8,117 nucleotides of DNA from Gammaproteobacteria bacterium (GCA_023485185.1 JAMCZP010000123.1:1-8117), one strand, 5' to 3'. Shown: positions 1 through 6,584, counted from the stretch's first letter. Numbers and translations are program-made. Notes: generated by a model from the sequence alone, not told the origin.

Positions 1-758
1 CCCTCGATGTGGATTTGGTGTTGGAGTGCTCGGGAAGCTTTAAAGACCGCGCTACTGCGGAGCAGCACTTAGCGGCCGGTGCCAAACGACTGCTGTTTTC
101 TCAGCCTGCGGAAAATGATGTCGATGCCACGATTGTGTGGGGCATTAACGAAGGAGAGCTTTCGCTTTCCCAGCGTATTCTCTCTGCGGCTTCGTGTACC
201 ACCAACTGCTTAGTCCCCCTATTAACGATTCTTGATGAGGCGCTTGGGCTTGAGCATGGCGTGACGACCACCATCCACTCGGCCATGAACGATCAGCCAG
301 TGATCGACGCCTATCATCAGACCGACCTGCGTCTTACGCGCTCAGCGATGCAATCCATTGTGCCAGTAGATACTGGTTTGGCCCTCGGCATTAGCCGGTT
401 AATGCCGGGATTGGCAGGCCGCTTTGAGTGTTTGCACGTGCGCGTCCCTACTATCAATGTCTCTGCGATGGACGTGGCACTCACCGTCAACCGAGATACG
501 CACCGCGACGAAGTGAATGCGCTGCTGCTGGAGGCTAGTCAACAACGCTTAAAAGGCGTACTTGGCTATACTGAAGCGCCGATGGCGTCGATTGATTTCA
601 ACCATGATCCCCGTTCCGGGATTTTGGATGCCACACAAACACGCGTGGCAGGCAAGCGGCTGATAAAGCTGCTGTGCTGGTTTGATAATGAGTGGGGCTT
701 TGCTAACCGTATGCTCGATATTAGCCAGCGATTAGCACGACTTTCAGCAGAGGCCTAG
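1..758 (+). CDS. epd: D-erythrose-4-phosphate dehydrogenase, 3' part (5' end outside window)
   Basis: NAD-dependent, GAPDH-like enzyme that oxidises erythrose 4-phosphate to 4-phosphoerythronate, the first step of the DXP-dependent pyridoxal phosphate pathway; cytosolic. The reading frame is open from base 3, so the Rossmann N-terminus is cut off by the window edge and about 250 residues remain. The catalytic Cys lies in SCTTNC (codon 195-197) and the catalytic His in TTIHSAMNDQ (codon 276-278). IHSAMNDQ followed by LRLTRSAMQSIVPVDT is the Epd signature; GapA has a VHSYTNDQ-type and RRxRAA-type sequence instead. The C-terminus DNEWGFANRMLD is also typical. It lies 74 bases upstream of pgk, matching the epd-pgk-fba order of many gammaproteobacteria. 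A second GAPDH paralogue is the only real alternative, and the signature residues argue against it. Confidence 0.93.
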   Translation, partial: LDVDLVLECSGSFKDRATAEQHLAAGAKRLLFSQPAENDVDATIVWGINEGELSLSQRILSAASCTTNCLVPLLTILDEALGLEHGVTTTIHSAMNDQPVIDAYHQTDLRLTRSAMQSIVPVDTGLALGISRLMPGLAGRFECLHVRVPTINVSAMDVALTVNRDTHRDEVNALLLEASQQRLKGVLGYTEAPMASIDFNHDPRSGILDATQTRVAGKRLIKLLCWFDNEWGFANRMLDISQRLARLSAEA

Positions 759-832
759 CCTACTCACACCACCTATTTATCGTTATTTTTTAATAGTTAG
801 CTTAACGGCATAAACACGAGGAAACCGCTCAC

Positions 833-2002
833 ATGAATGTGAAGAAAATGACTGACCTTCCCTTGGAAGGACAACGCGTGCTGATCCGTGAAGACCTAAA
901 TGTGCCCATCAAAAATGGCCGCGTTTCTAGCGATGCCCGTCTGCGAGCTGCGCTGCCCACTATTGAGACTGCGGCAAAGGCCGGTGCGAAAGTCATGTTG
1001 ATGAGCCATCTAGGGCGCCCTACTGAAGGTGAACCCGCAGATGAATTCTCCCTTGCGCCGGTGGCTGACCGCCTAAGCGAACTGCTCGACCGCCCGGTAC
1101 CGTTAGTGAAAGCGTATCTTGGCTCAACGCTGGATCTTGCCAACGGCGACGTGGTACTGCTTGAGAATGTACGCTTCAACAGCGGTGAGAAAAAAGACGA
1201 CGAACAGTTGGCGAAGCAGTATGCAGCGCTGTGCGATATTTTTGTGATGGATGCTTTCGGTACTGCCCACCGCGCGCAAGCGTCAACCCACGGCGTTGCA
1301 CGTTTTGCTCCCAACGCCTGTGCAGGCCCGCTGCTCGCCAAAGAGCTTGGTGCCTTAGAGAAAGCACTGGCGCATCCGGCACGCCCGATGGTAGCCATCG
1401 TCGGTGGCTCAAAGGTGTCTACCAAACTGGACGTGCTGACTGCGCTGGCTGATAAATGTGATCAACTTATTGTCGGTGGTGGTATCGCCAACACCTTTAT
1501 TGCCGCCGCGGGCTACAATGTGGGTAAGTCGTTACACGAAGCCGACCTGATCGGCCAAGCGAAAGCTTTGATGGAAAAGGTATCGATTCCGCTTCCTACC
1601 GATGTGGTGGTGGCTACCGAGTTCTCTGAATCAGCTGAAGCGGTGGTGAAAGCCGTCGATCAAGTGGCCGACAACGAGATGATTTTAGACATCGGTCCGG
1701 AAACCGCTGCGCACTTGGCGGGTATGCTGAAAGATGCAGGCACCATCCTGTGGAATGGCCCAGTGGGCGTATTTGAAATCGATCAGTTCGGTAAAGGCAC
1801 CCAAGTGATCGCCCAAGCGATTGCTGACAGCGCAGGTTTTTCTATTGCCGGTGGAGGTGATACGTTGGCGGCCATTGATAAATATGCCATTGCGGATCGC
1901 GTTTCCTATATTTCTACCGGTGGCGGTGCCTTTTTAGAGTATGTCGAAGGCAAGGAACTGCCTGCCGTGTCAGCACTCGAAGCGGCCGCCAAACACGGTT
2001 AA
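833..2002 (+). CDS. pgk: Phosphoglycerate kinase
   Basis: Interconverts 1,3-bisphosphoglycerate + ADP and 3-phosphoglycerate + ATP in glycolysis and gluconeogenesis; cytosolic monomer. At 389 aa it is full length (E. coli is 387). Visible motifs are the N-terminal substrate-binding LIREDLNVP (residues 17-25), SHLGRP (58-63), the [10 protein letters not shown] stretch, [11 protein letters not shown] in the hinge region, WNGPVGVFE (307-315), GGGDT (340-344, nucleotide site) and the C-terminal STGGGAFLE. The ATG at 833 is preceded by a GAGG (818-821) at an 11-base spacing, slightly long. The N-terminus MNVKKMTDL aligns with the known MSVIKMTDL start, so the later in-frame ATG at 848 is unlikely. 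It is probably co-transcribed with epd and fba. No damage or unusual residues are seen. Confidence 0.98.
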   Translation: MNVKKMTDLPLEGQRVLIREDLNVPIKNGRVSSDARLRAALPTIETAAKAGAKVMLMSHLGRPTEGEPADEFSLAPVADRLSELLDRPVPLVKAYLGSTLDLANGDVVLLENVRFNSGEKKDDEQLAKQYAALCDIFVMDAFGTAHRAQASTHGVARFAPNACAGPLLAKELGALEKALAHPARPMVAIVGGSKVSTKLDVLTALADKCDQLIVGGGIANTFIAAAGYNVGKSLHEADLIGQAKALMEKVSIPLPTDVVVATEFSESAEAVVKAVDQVADNEMILDIGPETAAHLAGMLKDAGTILWNGPVGVFEIDQFGKGTQVIAQAIADSAGFSIAGGGDTLAAIDKYAIADRVSYISTGGGAFLEYVEGKELPAVSALEAAAKHG

Positions 2003-2009
2003 CATGATA

Positions 2010-2070
2010 CGACTTGAACCGGCATGCTCACTGCAGTTTCTCACACTGACATTGCGGTTTTAACAAGTCG
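2010..2070 (+). promoter_or_regulatory. Long imperfect hairpin in the pgk-fba spacer
   Basis: CGACTTG (2010-2016) followed by AACCG (2017-2021) can pair with CGGTT (2055-2059) and CAAGTCG (2064-2070), giving 12 base pairs interrupted by a 4-base TTAA bulge on the 3' side. The 33-base loop contains a further CAGT/ACTG pair (2034-2037, 2045-2048). The stem ends about 20 bases before the fba ribosome-binding site. It has no proper T-tract, so a full terminator is unlikely; an RNA processing or stability element that lets fba be expressed differently from pgk is possible. The pairing is seen in the sequence; the role is inference. Confidence 0.35.
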
Positions 2071-2102
2071 ATTTTACAACCTACATAGATAAGGTGATTT
2101 TC

Positions 2103-3167
2103 ATGGCTCTGATCAGCATGCGCCAGATGCTCGACCACGCTGCCGAATACGGCTACGGTATTCCGGCGTTTAACGTCAACAACCTTGAGCAGATGCGCGC
2201 CATTATGGAAGCCGCTGATGCCACCGACTCTCCCGTTATCGTGCAAGCCTCTGCTGGCGCTCGTAAATACGCAGGGGCTCCGTTTCTACGCCACTTAATT
2301 TTAGCGGCTGTCGAAGAGTTTCCACATATTCCCGTCGTTATGCACCAAGATCATGGTACTAGCCCGGCCATTTGTCAGCGCTCTATTCAGCTTGGCTTCT
2401 CGTCGGTAATGATGGATGGCTCACTCGGTGAAGACGGCAAAACACCGACCGACTACGACTATAACGTCGATGTCACCCGCCGCACAGTGGACATGGCCCA
2501 TGCCTGCGGTGTGTCAGTTGAGGGTGAGCTTGGCTGCCTGGGCAGCTTGGAAACCGGTATGGCGGGTGAAGAAGACGGGATTGGCGCTGAAGGCAAACTG
2601 GATATGGAACAACTGCTGACAGATCCAGAGGAAGCCGCCGAATTCGTTAAAGCGACCCATGTGGATGCACTAGCAATTGCCATTGGCACCAGCCACGGTG
2701 CTTATAAATTCACTAAGCCCCCCACTGGCGATACGCTCTCTATTCAGCGCATTAAAGAGATCCACGCGCGGATTCCCGATACGCACCTTGTTATGCACGG
2801 CTCTTCTTCCGTGCCACAAGAGTGGCTTGAAGTTATCAACCAGTACGGCGGCCAAATTTCAGAAACTTACGGCGTGCCGGTGGAAGAGATCGTCGAAGGT
2901 ATCAAGCACGGCGTTCGTAAGGTAAATATCGATACTGACCTGCGCCTGGCGTCTACCGGTGCTGTACGCCGCTTTATGGCGCAGAACCCTTCTGAGTTTG
3001 ATCCGCGTAAATTCCTGAAAGAGACCGTTACCGCCATGCGTGAGCTATGTATTGCACGCTATGAAGCCTTCGGTACGGCAGGCAACGCCAGCAAGATTAA
3101 GCCGATTAGCTTGGATGCGATGGCTCTGCGCTATGAGCGTGGCGAGCTAGCGCCCAAGATCAAATAA
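2103..3167 (+). CDS. fba: Class II fructose-bisphosphate aldolase
   Basis: Zinc-dependent aldolase that reversibly cleaves fructose 1,6-bisphosphate to dihydroxyacetone phosphate and glyceraldehyde 3-phosphate. The sequence closely follows the 354-aa subtype found in Pseudomonas and in Calvin-cycle cbbA genes, rather than the E. coli FbaA subtype. Visible are HQDHGTS (residues 81-87, with catalytic Asp83 and zinc ligand His84), the SVEGELG segment (138-144), the zinc ligands in GTSHGAYKF (His198) and VMHGSSSVP (His232), and the phosphate-binding NIDTD (275-279). The start is set by AAGG at 2091-2094, 8 bases before ATG 2103; the upstream in-frame GTG at 2094 overlaps that site and is rejected. 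The N-terminus [15 protein letters not shown] matches the family. Last gene of the cluster, followed by a strong terminator. Confidence 0.98.
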   Translation: MALISMRQMLDHAAEYGYGIPAFNVNNLEQMRAIMEAADATDSPVIVQASAGARKYAGAPFLRHLILAAVEEFPHIPVVMHQDHGTSPAICQRSIQLGFSSVMMDGSLGEDGKTPTDYDYNVDVTRRTVDMAHACGVSVEGELGCLGSLETGMAGEEDGIGAEGKLDMEQLLTDPEEAAEFVKATHVDALAIAIGTSHGAYKFTKPPTGDTLSIQRIKEIHARIPDTHLVMHGSSSVPQEWLEVINQYGGQISETYGVPVEEIVEGIKHGVRKVNIDTDLRLASTGAVRRFMAQNPSEFDPRKFLKETVTAMRELCIARYEAFGTAGNASKIKPISLDAMALRYERGELAPKIK

Positions 3168-3206
3168 GCGCACCACTCACTTTCCAGTCCTGTTTTCCAG
3201 CCGTAT

Positions 3207-3233
3207 AAAGACGACCAGCCGGTCGTCTTTTTT
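3207..3233 (+). terminator. Intrinsic terminator after fba
   Basis: A perfect 10-bp stem AAAGACGACC (3207-3216) and GGTCGTCTTT (3221-3230) with an AGCC loop is followed by T residues (run 3228-3233). It lies 40 bases after the fba stop codon and should end the epd-pgk-fba transcript, insulating the next gene. Confidence 0.92.
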
Positions 3234-3263
3234 ACTTAATAAACGTTAAGCACGATGAAATAA

Positions 3264-3280
3264 ATGTTGCGTTGCAGCAT
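3264..3280 (+). promoter_or_regulatory. Candidate PhaR-type operator upstream of phasin-like gene
   Basis: The 17-bp element ATGTTGCGTTGCAGCAT is an imperfect dyad of the form ATGnTGC-N3-GCAnCAT. Its core TTGC-GTT-GCAG differs by one base from the CTGC-N3-GCAG type of site I recall for PhaR, the polyhydroxybutyrate-responsive repressor of phasin genes. It sits about 65 bases before the start codon of the phasin-like gene and touches the candidate -35 box. The dyad is seen directly; assignment to PhaR is inference, since no phaR gene is in the window. Confidence 0.45.
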
Positions 3281-3310
3281 TGATACCTTAACACTGTTAA
3301 TCCGTATACG
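3280..3310 (+). promoter_or_regulatory. Weak sigma70-like promoter candidate for the phasin-like gene
   Basis: TTGATA (3280-3285, 5 of 6 to the -35 consensus) and TATACG (3305-3310, 4 of 6 to the -10 consensus) are separated by 19 bases, longer than ideal. They lie between the fba terminator and the gene, so a promoter is needed somewhere here. The exact boxes are uncertain. Confidence 0.3.
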
Positions 3311-3344
3311 AGGTTTCTTGCTCTAACAGAGAGGCAACAACATT

Positions 3345-3695
3345 ATGAAGCGCTCCACAACGCCACCAATGCTGCCCACTAGCCCGCTTGCAATGTTCGA
3401 TATTTGGAAGGCTGGCGTAATGGCATTTGAGCTATGGTCGACCTCATTATCGACGATCACCATGCGCAATCATTTATGGCAAACCCAGCCCTTTTTCAGC
3501 CCTAAAATGATGCAAGAAAATCAGAAAATGGTTACTGAAAAACTCGAAGCCAGCATGGAAGCTGGCCTCGAAATGCAAAAAGCGCTATTTAATTCCATGA
3601 ACGGGAATCTAGCCCCGTGGTGGATAACCAGCCAGCTCACGATGAAACCTTATCATCAGCGCAGCAGTGCGAACTCGCGCCGTCTGGCAAAATAG
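3345..3695 (+). CDS. Small phasin-like / PHA-granule-type protein of unknown function
   Basis: A 116-aa protein with GAGG (3331-3334) 10 bases before the ATG. It has no signal peptide. Residues 17-45 form an amphipathic, aromatic-rich helix (MFDIWKAGVMAFELWSTS...), residues 55-85 a charged helix with SPKMMQENQKMVTEKLEAS, and the end has YHQRSSANSRRLAK. This layout (W-rich helix with an I-x-x-R, then E-N-x-x-M-V-x-E-K, then a basic AN-x-RRL tail) resembles a family of short proteobacterial proteins I recall as hypothetical or phasin-like, whose C-termini read like VRANRRRL. Phasins coat polyhydroxyalkanoate granules, and the PhaR-like dyad upstream supports that link. It is an independent unit bounded by the fba terminator and a convergent gene. 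The function remains inference; the coding call is firm. Confidence 0.8.
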   Translation: MKRSTTPPMLPTSPLAMFDIWKAGVMAFELWSTSLSTITMRNHLWQTQPFFSPKMMQENQKMVTEKLEASMEAGLEMQKALFNSMNGNLAPWWITSQLTMKPYHQRSSANSRRLAK

Positions 3696-3702
3696 CGCTA
3701 TA

Positions 3703-3733
3703 AGCACTGACGTTATTCGTTATCGTCAGTGCT
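3703..3733. terminator. Shared 10-bp stem between convergent genes (possible terminator)
   Basis: AGCACTGACG (3703-3712) pairs perfectly with CGTCAGTGCT (3724-3733) around an 11-base loop. The stop codon of the minus-strand acidic gene (3713-3715) is in the loop. No adjacent T-run exists in either direction, although a palindrome ATAGCGCTAT (3692-3701) followed on the minus strand by TTTT lies just beyond. It is a plausible bidirectional 3'-end or stabilising stem rather than a textbook terminator. Confidence 0.4.
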
Positions 3734-4216
3734 CTCATCACTTTCACCATCATCTTCGGTGCTTTCGTCATCTTCACCGTTGGCAAGTGCATCTTCTGCG
3801 CTACCTGTACCGCCAGTACCCCCTTCAGCCGCCTCGTCGCCATCAGCCGTTCTTTCGCCGTTATTTTCTTCACCAGCCGCTTCTTTGCGTTCATTCTCAG
3901 TATCGCCAGCGTCGCTCTCATCTGTTGAACTACGGGCCTCATCATCCGCTGGTTCTTCAGGTGCCTCGACTTCCTCATCCTCGGTACGATCTGCCTCGTC
4001 ACTCGGCCGCTCGGAATCGCTGTCACTGTCACTGTTTTCGACCGGATCACGTTTAACCGAACCCGCTTTAATACCGTACTCTTCCTCCAATGCGGCATCG
4101 TCTAATGGTTCGTGTTGTTGATCATCTGACTCATGATTATCAGCAAACACATAGCTTGTCGTCGTGAGCAAAGCAGCGCTAAGCGCCAGAGGTAAGATCC
4201 AAGGGGTTAATCGCAT
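3713..4216 (-). CDS. Secreted, highly acidic low-complexity protein
   Basis: A 167-aa protein not recognised as any named family. It has a Sec-type signal peptide: Arg2, hydrophobic core PWILPLALSAALLTT, and a likely cleavage after SYVFA (residue 25) before DNHES. The mature part (about 142 residues) has close to 58 Asp+Glu against about nine Lys+Arg, a single Tyr, no Trp or Cys, and runs of S/T/G/E/D, so it should be disordered and strongly negative. The only less degenerate part is residues 39-58 (DDAALEEEYGIKAGSVKRDP). It has a strong ribosome-binding site GGAGAG (minus strand, 4223-4228) 6 bases before the ATG, which, with the signal peptide, argues that this strand rather than the overlapping plus-strand Ser-rich frames is coding. 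An ion- or water-binding periplasmic or extracellular role in a halophile is inference. Confidence 0.8.
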   Translation of the reverse strand: MRLTPWILPLALSAALLTTTSYVFADNHESDDQQHEPLDDAALEEEYGIKAGSVKRDPVENSDSDSDSERPSDEADRTEDEEVEAPEEPADDEARSSTDESDAGDTENERKEAAGEENNGERTADGDEAAEGGTGGTGSAEDALANGEDDESTEDDGESDESTDDNE

Positions 4217-4321
4217 GATACGCTCTCCATTTTTTAGTTATCTCAAAATAGTACGTGCATACTATTGCTTCATCACGGTCATCTTAAACACGAATTTATC
4301 GCTATGGGCAGCCAGCCTCTC

Positions 4322-4393
4322 TAGCTGTTTAGCGGCTTATCTTCCTACCTGAAAATATGCGTGAATAGCTCTCAAAATCAGAATAGCTGTTTA
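4322..4393. repeat. Short direct repeats TAGCTGTTTA / GAATAGCT
   Basis: TAGCTGTTTA occurs identically at 4322-4331 and 4384-4393. GAATAGCT occurs at 4363-4370 and 4381-4388, exactly 18 bases apart. Three related TAGCT units therefore fall within about 70 bases of the divergent intergenic region. They could be regulator half-sites or chance in A+T-rich DNA. Confidence 0.4.
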
Positions 4394-4442
4394 AATTGGC
4401 TCAAGGACAATGCGCAGACAAGTAAAAAATAACAAAACAGTG

Positions 4443-4471
4443 TTCACAAATAGCGTAAAATCCCGTTCAAT
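4443..4471 (+). promoter_or_regulatory. Candidate sigma70 promoter for the HAD phosphatase-yciH unit
   Basis: TTCACA (4443-4448, 5 of 6 to consensus) and TTCAAT (4466-4471, 4 of 6) are separated by an optimal 17 bases. Transcription would begin near 4478 and leave a leader of about 50 bases before ATG 4531. No other pair in this spacer fits better by eye. Confidence 0.4.
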
Positions 4472-4530
4472 AGCAGTTTGGTTGGCTTCAACTAACACTG
4501 GCAGTGCTTAAGACGCTGCAAGGAACCGCA

Positions 4531-5229
4531 ATGCCGCTCCCACTTTTGCTGTTTGACTGTGATGGCACACTCGTCGATAGCGAGCCGCTTTTAGCCGAAG
4601 AGATGGCCGCTGGCCTTAATGCAGTAGGGTTACCTTTTGCATCTTCTGATTATCTTGGCGAGTTTCGGGGAGCGCGTTTCCGGCGTATCGTGGCTGAACT
4701 TCAGCAGCGCCACGGCGACGTTGATCCAGATAAGCTCAATGTGATGGAAGCTGGCATGCGCGCCAATTTAGCCACTAGACTTGCCCACGAGCTGACGACC
4801 ATACCAGGTGCCTACGAGGCACTGGACTTACTGGCAAGCTACCCTAGTGCCGTGGTATCGAATGGCCCTGAAAGCAAAATCCGCACTGCGTTAGGCGCCA
4901 CTGGGTTAAGCGACTATTTTGGAAAACGTTTATTCAGTGGTTATACCGCCAACTGCTGGAAGCCTGAACCCTGTTTACATTTACACGCAGCGAGTATCAT
5001 GGGATACCAAGCCCGTGATTGCATTGCTATAGACGATGCTTTAGTAGGTGTCAGGGCCGCCCTACAAGCTGGAATGACGGTGATTCATTTAAATCGTTTT
5101 CCAGATGCCGAAACGACGCCCGAAAACGCTATTATGATTAGTAACATGTATCAGTTACCCGCTGTGGTGGAGCGACTCACTCGTGAATATTGGCAAGTAC
5201 CCGTTCCTCAGCACTCTGTCGGAGGGTAA
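4531..5229 (+). CDS. HAD-superfamily phosphatase, YieH-like (subfamily IA)
   Basis: A 232-aa haloacid dehalogenase-type hydrolase. Motif I is FDCDGTLVDS (nucleophile Asp9, acid/base Asp11), motif II VVSNGP (Ser110), motif III WKPEP (Lys144) and motif IV IAIDDALVGVRAA (Asp168/Asp169); the alpha-helical cap lies between motifs I and II. All catalytic positions are present. The stretch VVSNGPESKI...LFSGY...WKPEP closely follows E. coli YieH, reported to dephosphorylate 6-phosphogluconate and similar sugar phosphates; phosphoglycolate phosphatase is the less likely alternative. ATG 4531 is chosen because AAGGA (4520-4524) is 6 bases upstream and motif I then sits at the usual distance from the N-terminus; the open frame extends upstream to TTG-type codons without support. 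Its last codons form the ribosome-binding site of yciH, so the two are probably co-translated. Confidence 0.92.
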   Translation: MPLPLLLFDCDGTLVDSEPLLAEEMAAGLNAVGLPFASSDYLGEFRGARFRRIVAELQQRHGDVDPDKLNVMEAGMRANLATRLAHELTTIPGAYEALDLLASYPSAVVSNGPESKIRTALGATGLSDYFGKRLFSGYTANCWKPEPCLHLHAASIMGYQARDCIAIDDALVGVRAALQAGMTVIHLNRFPDAETTPENAIMISNMYQLPAVVERLTREYWQVPVPQHSVGG

Positions 5230-5231
5230 GC

Positions 5232-5606
5232 ATGGCTTCGTTGCGTGACCAACTGGGGGGTCTAGTTTATTCCACTGAGCACGGCAAAACCTGTCCTGCC
5301 TGTCGTGCAGCACTTGACGCTTGCCTCTGCGAAGAGGCCAGCGAGCAGCAACGACTAGCCGCTCTTGATGGTATTGTACGTATTCGGCGTGAAACTAGCG
5401 GTCGTAAGGGTAAGGGCGTCACCACGGTGAGCGGCATCCCACTTCCCGGCGATGAGCTTAAAACGTTGGCGAAATCGCTTAAAAAACGTTGTGGAACGGG
5501 AGGAGCTGTCAAAGACGGTGTGATTGAAATTCAAGGTGATCATCGTGACACTCTGCGTGAAGCATTAAGCGCTCTCGGTTACCGGGTCAAACTCGCTGGG
5601 GGTTAA
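5232..5606 (+). CDS. yciH: YciH, SUI1/eIF1-like translation factor
   Basis: A 124-aa protein with the SUI1 (eIF1-like) fold. The core shows VRIRRETSGRKGKGVTTVSG, then LKKRCGTGGAVKDG, VIEIQGDHRD and the terminal YRVKLAGG, all diagnostic of bacterial YciH. The family binds near the ribosomal P site and has been linked to initiation fidelity and translational inhibition under stress. The N-terminal part adds LGGLVYSTEHG and four cysteines (C21, C24, C31, C33; CPAC...CLC), which could bind zinc; E. coli YciH lacks these, while Pseudomonas forms as I recall have them. ATG 5232 lies 2 bases after the HAD stop and 6 bases after GGAGG (5221-5225), the strongest ribosome-binding site in this part of the window. 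The upstream in-frame GTG at 5190 lies inside the HAD gene and is rejected. Confidence 0.95.
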   Translation: MASLRDQLGGLVYSTEHGKTCPACRAALDACLCEEASEQQRLAALDGIVRIRRETSGRKGKGVTTVSGIPLPGDELKTLAKSLKKRCGTGGAVKDGVIEIQGDHRDTLREALSALGYRVKLAGG

Positions 5607-5610
5607 GACC

Positions 5611-5644
5611 TTTACACTATCATGACTTATCACTTGAATAAGTC
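5611..5644 (+). promoter_or_regulatory. Ambiguous element before the NERD gene: promoter or weak stem
   Basis: TTTACA (5611-5616) and TTGAAT (5634-5639) with 17-base spacing resemble a sigma70 promoter. The same stretch contains a perfect 7-bp inverted repeat, GACTTAT (5624-5630) and ATAAGTC (5638-5644), followed shortly by TTTT (5647-5650), which could act as a weak terminator or an operator. Either reading suggests that the NERD gene is at least partly independent of yciH. Confidence 0.3.
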
Positions 5645-5665
5645 GCTTTTAAGCAAGGCACTGCA

Positions 5666-6574
5666 ATGGCTTGGCTGGAATACTTGCTACCGCTGATTTT
5701 TTTATTCCCTATGGCGGCAATGGGCAGCATTGTATTAGCGCTGCGTAGCTTACACGATGCGCGCGTTAACTCTCCTTTCAACGCCCCGCTTCGTGAACCC
5801 GGGCAAGCACTGCGTAACCGTCTTGACCAGGCTTTTTCCAGCTTATTTTTAAACGGTGCTTTAGGCCCTATCATTAGCCTGGCACCGCTGGTTTATGGCA
5901 TGGGACGCATGCTGTTTGTTGTGCGTCAGGACTGGGTCGAGTGGGCTTTATATGGCCTGCTGAGTACGTTACTTGTATTAATCTATTCATTACTGCTAGT
6001 GCGCGATTATCAGCGTATCCGCAGATTAAAATTAGGCCTTGCCTGCGAGCTTGCCGTGGGCCAGGAGCTGGAGCGCTTAGTACGCCCAGATGCACATCCC
6101 TACTATGTGTTTCATGACATCCCTACCGACAGTTTTACTATCGACCATGTGGTCGTCACGCCTCACGGTGTTTTTGTCGTCGAAACCCGCGCCCGTACGC
6201 TTGCTATCGGTTCCGATGGCAGTGAACTCAATACTGTTGTGGTTGAACGCGAGCGTTTACGCTTTCCGCACTGGCAGGAGCGTCGTCCATTACATAAGAC
6301 AAGACAAGGGGTGAGCTGGCTCACTCACTGGTTAGAGCGCCGCTGTGGCGTGCGGGTGCCGGTTCGGGGCGTGCTCGTACTGCCAGGTTGGCAAATAGAT
6401 ACCAGCGAGGCAGCCCCCGATATTCTTGTGGTGAGCGGCGATACCCTAGCCAAGCAGTTAACCGAGTTAACGCCCGGCCCACTGGACAACGCTACCCACG
6501 ACAAAATTATCAACATCCTGCTTGAGCGTGCTAAGTTAATGGAGCTGAAACACCTGAGCAAACCGTCGGTTTAG
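5666..6574 (+). CDS. Membrane-anchored NERD-domain (nuclease-related) protein
   Basis: A 302-aa protein. Residues 4-26 form a first membrane segment, 59-85 a hydrophobic stretch and 90-113 a strong membrane segment, followed by the positive RDYQRIRRLK, which suggests the rest is cytoplasmic. Residues 124-225 match the NERD layout: GLACELAVGQELERL, then FHDIPTDSFTIDHVVVTPHGVFVVETRAR, then a Pro-Leu helix (PLHKTRQGVSWLTHWL). NERD domains are related to restriction-endonuclease-like folds; expected acidic residues are E128, D160 and E173. The usual E-x-K (VVETK) is ETR here, with Arg175 in place of Lys. AAGG (5655-5658) 7 bases before the ATG supports the start. It converges with dgt, leaving 10 bases between stops. 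The natural role of NERD proteins is poorly known; DNA processing at the membrane is inference. Confidence 0.85.
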   Translation: MAWLEYLLPLIFLFPMAAMGSIVLALRSLHDARVNSPFNAPLREPGQALRNRLDQAFSSLFLNGALGPIISLAPLVYGMGRMLFVVRQDWVEWALYGLLSTLLVLIYSLLLVRDYQRIRRLKLGLACELAVGQELERLVRPDAHPYYVFHDIPTDSFTIDHVVVTPHGVFVVETRARTLAIGSDGSELNTVVVERERLRFPHWQERRPLHKTRQGVSWLTHWLERRCGVRVPVRGVLVLPGWQIDTSEAAPDILVVSGDTLAKQLTELTPGPLDNATHDKIINILLERAKLMELKHLSKPSV

Positions 6575-6584
6575 AGCCACAGGC

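Larger units (their letters stand above)
4217..4530. other. Divergent intergenic region without a gene
   Basis: These 314 bases separate the acidic-protein gene (leftward) from the HAD phosphatase gene (rightward). They are visibly richer in A+T than the flanking genes. The region holds both ribosome-binding sites, a candidate rightward promoter (4443-4471) and short direct repeats (4322-4393). The one open frame that enters it from the left (to 4352) has no ribosome-binding site and mostly opposes the acidic gene. I see no RNA gene. Confidence 0.7.

Noticed and set aside
829..1425. 198-aa minus-strand frame opposite pgk
   Set aside because: Antisense shadow of a clearly conserved pgk; Ser/Arg-rich composition without any motif.
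3637..4098. Second minus-strand frame of 153 aa overlapping the acidic gene
   Set aside because: Strongly basic and Met/Arg-rich, as expected from a shifted reading of acidic codons, and it lacks the signal peptide and ribosome-binding site of the other frame.
3667..4121. Plus-strand open frames (Arg/His-rich and Ser-rich) across the acidic-protein gene
   Set aside because: They are antisense shadows of the acidic gene; their skewed composition is explained by its GAN/TCN codons, and they have no ribosome-binding site, whereas the minus-strand gene has GGAGAG and a signal peptide.
4164..4352. 62-aa plus-strand frame in the divergent spacer
   Set aside because: Starts inside the acidic gene on the opposite strand, has no ribosome-binding site and no recognisable features.
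4504..4530. Upstream non-ATG start for the HAD phosphatase
   Set aside because: AAGGA with 6-base spacing before ATG 4531 and the position of motif I favour the later start.
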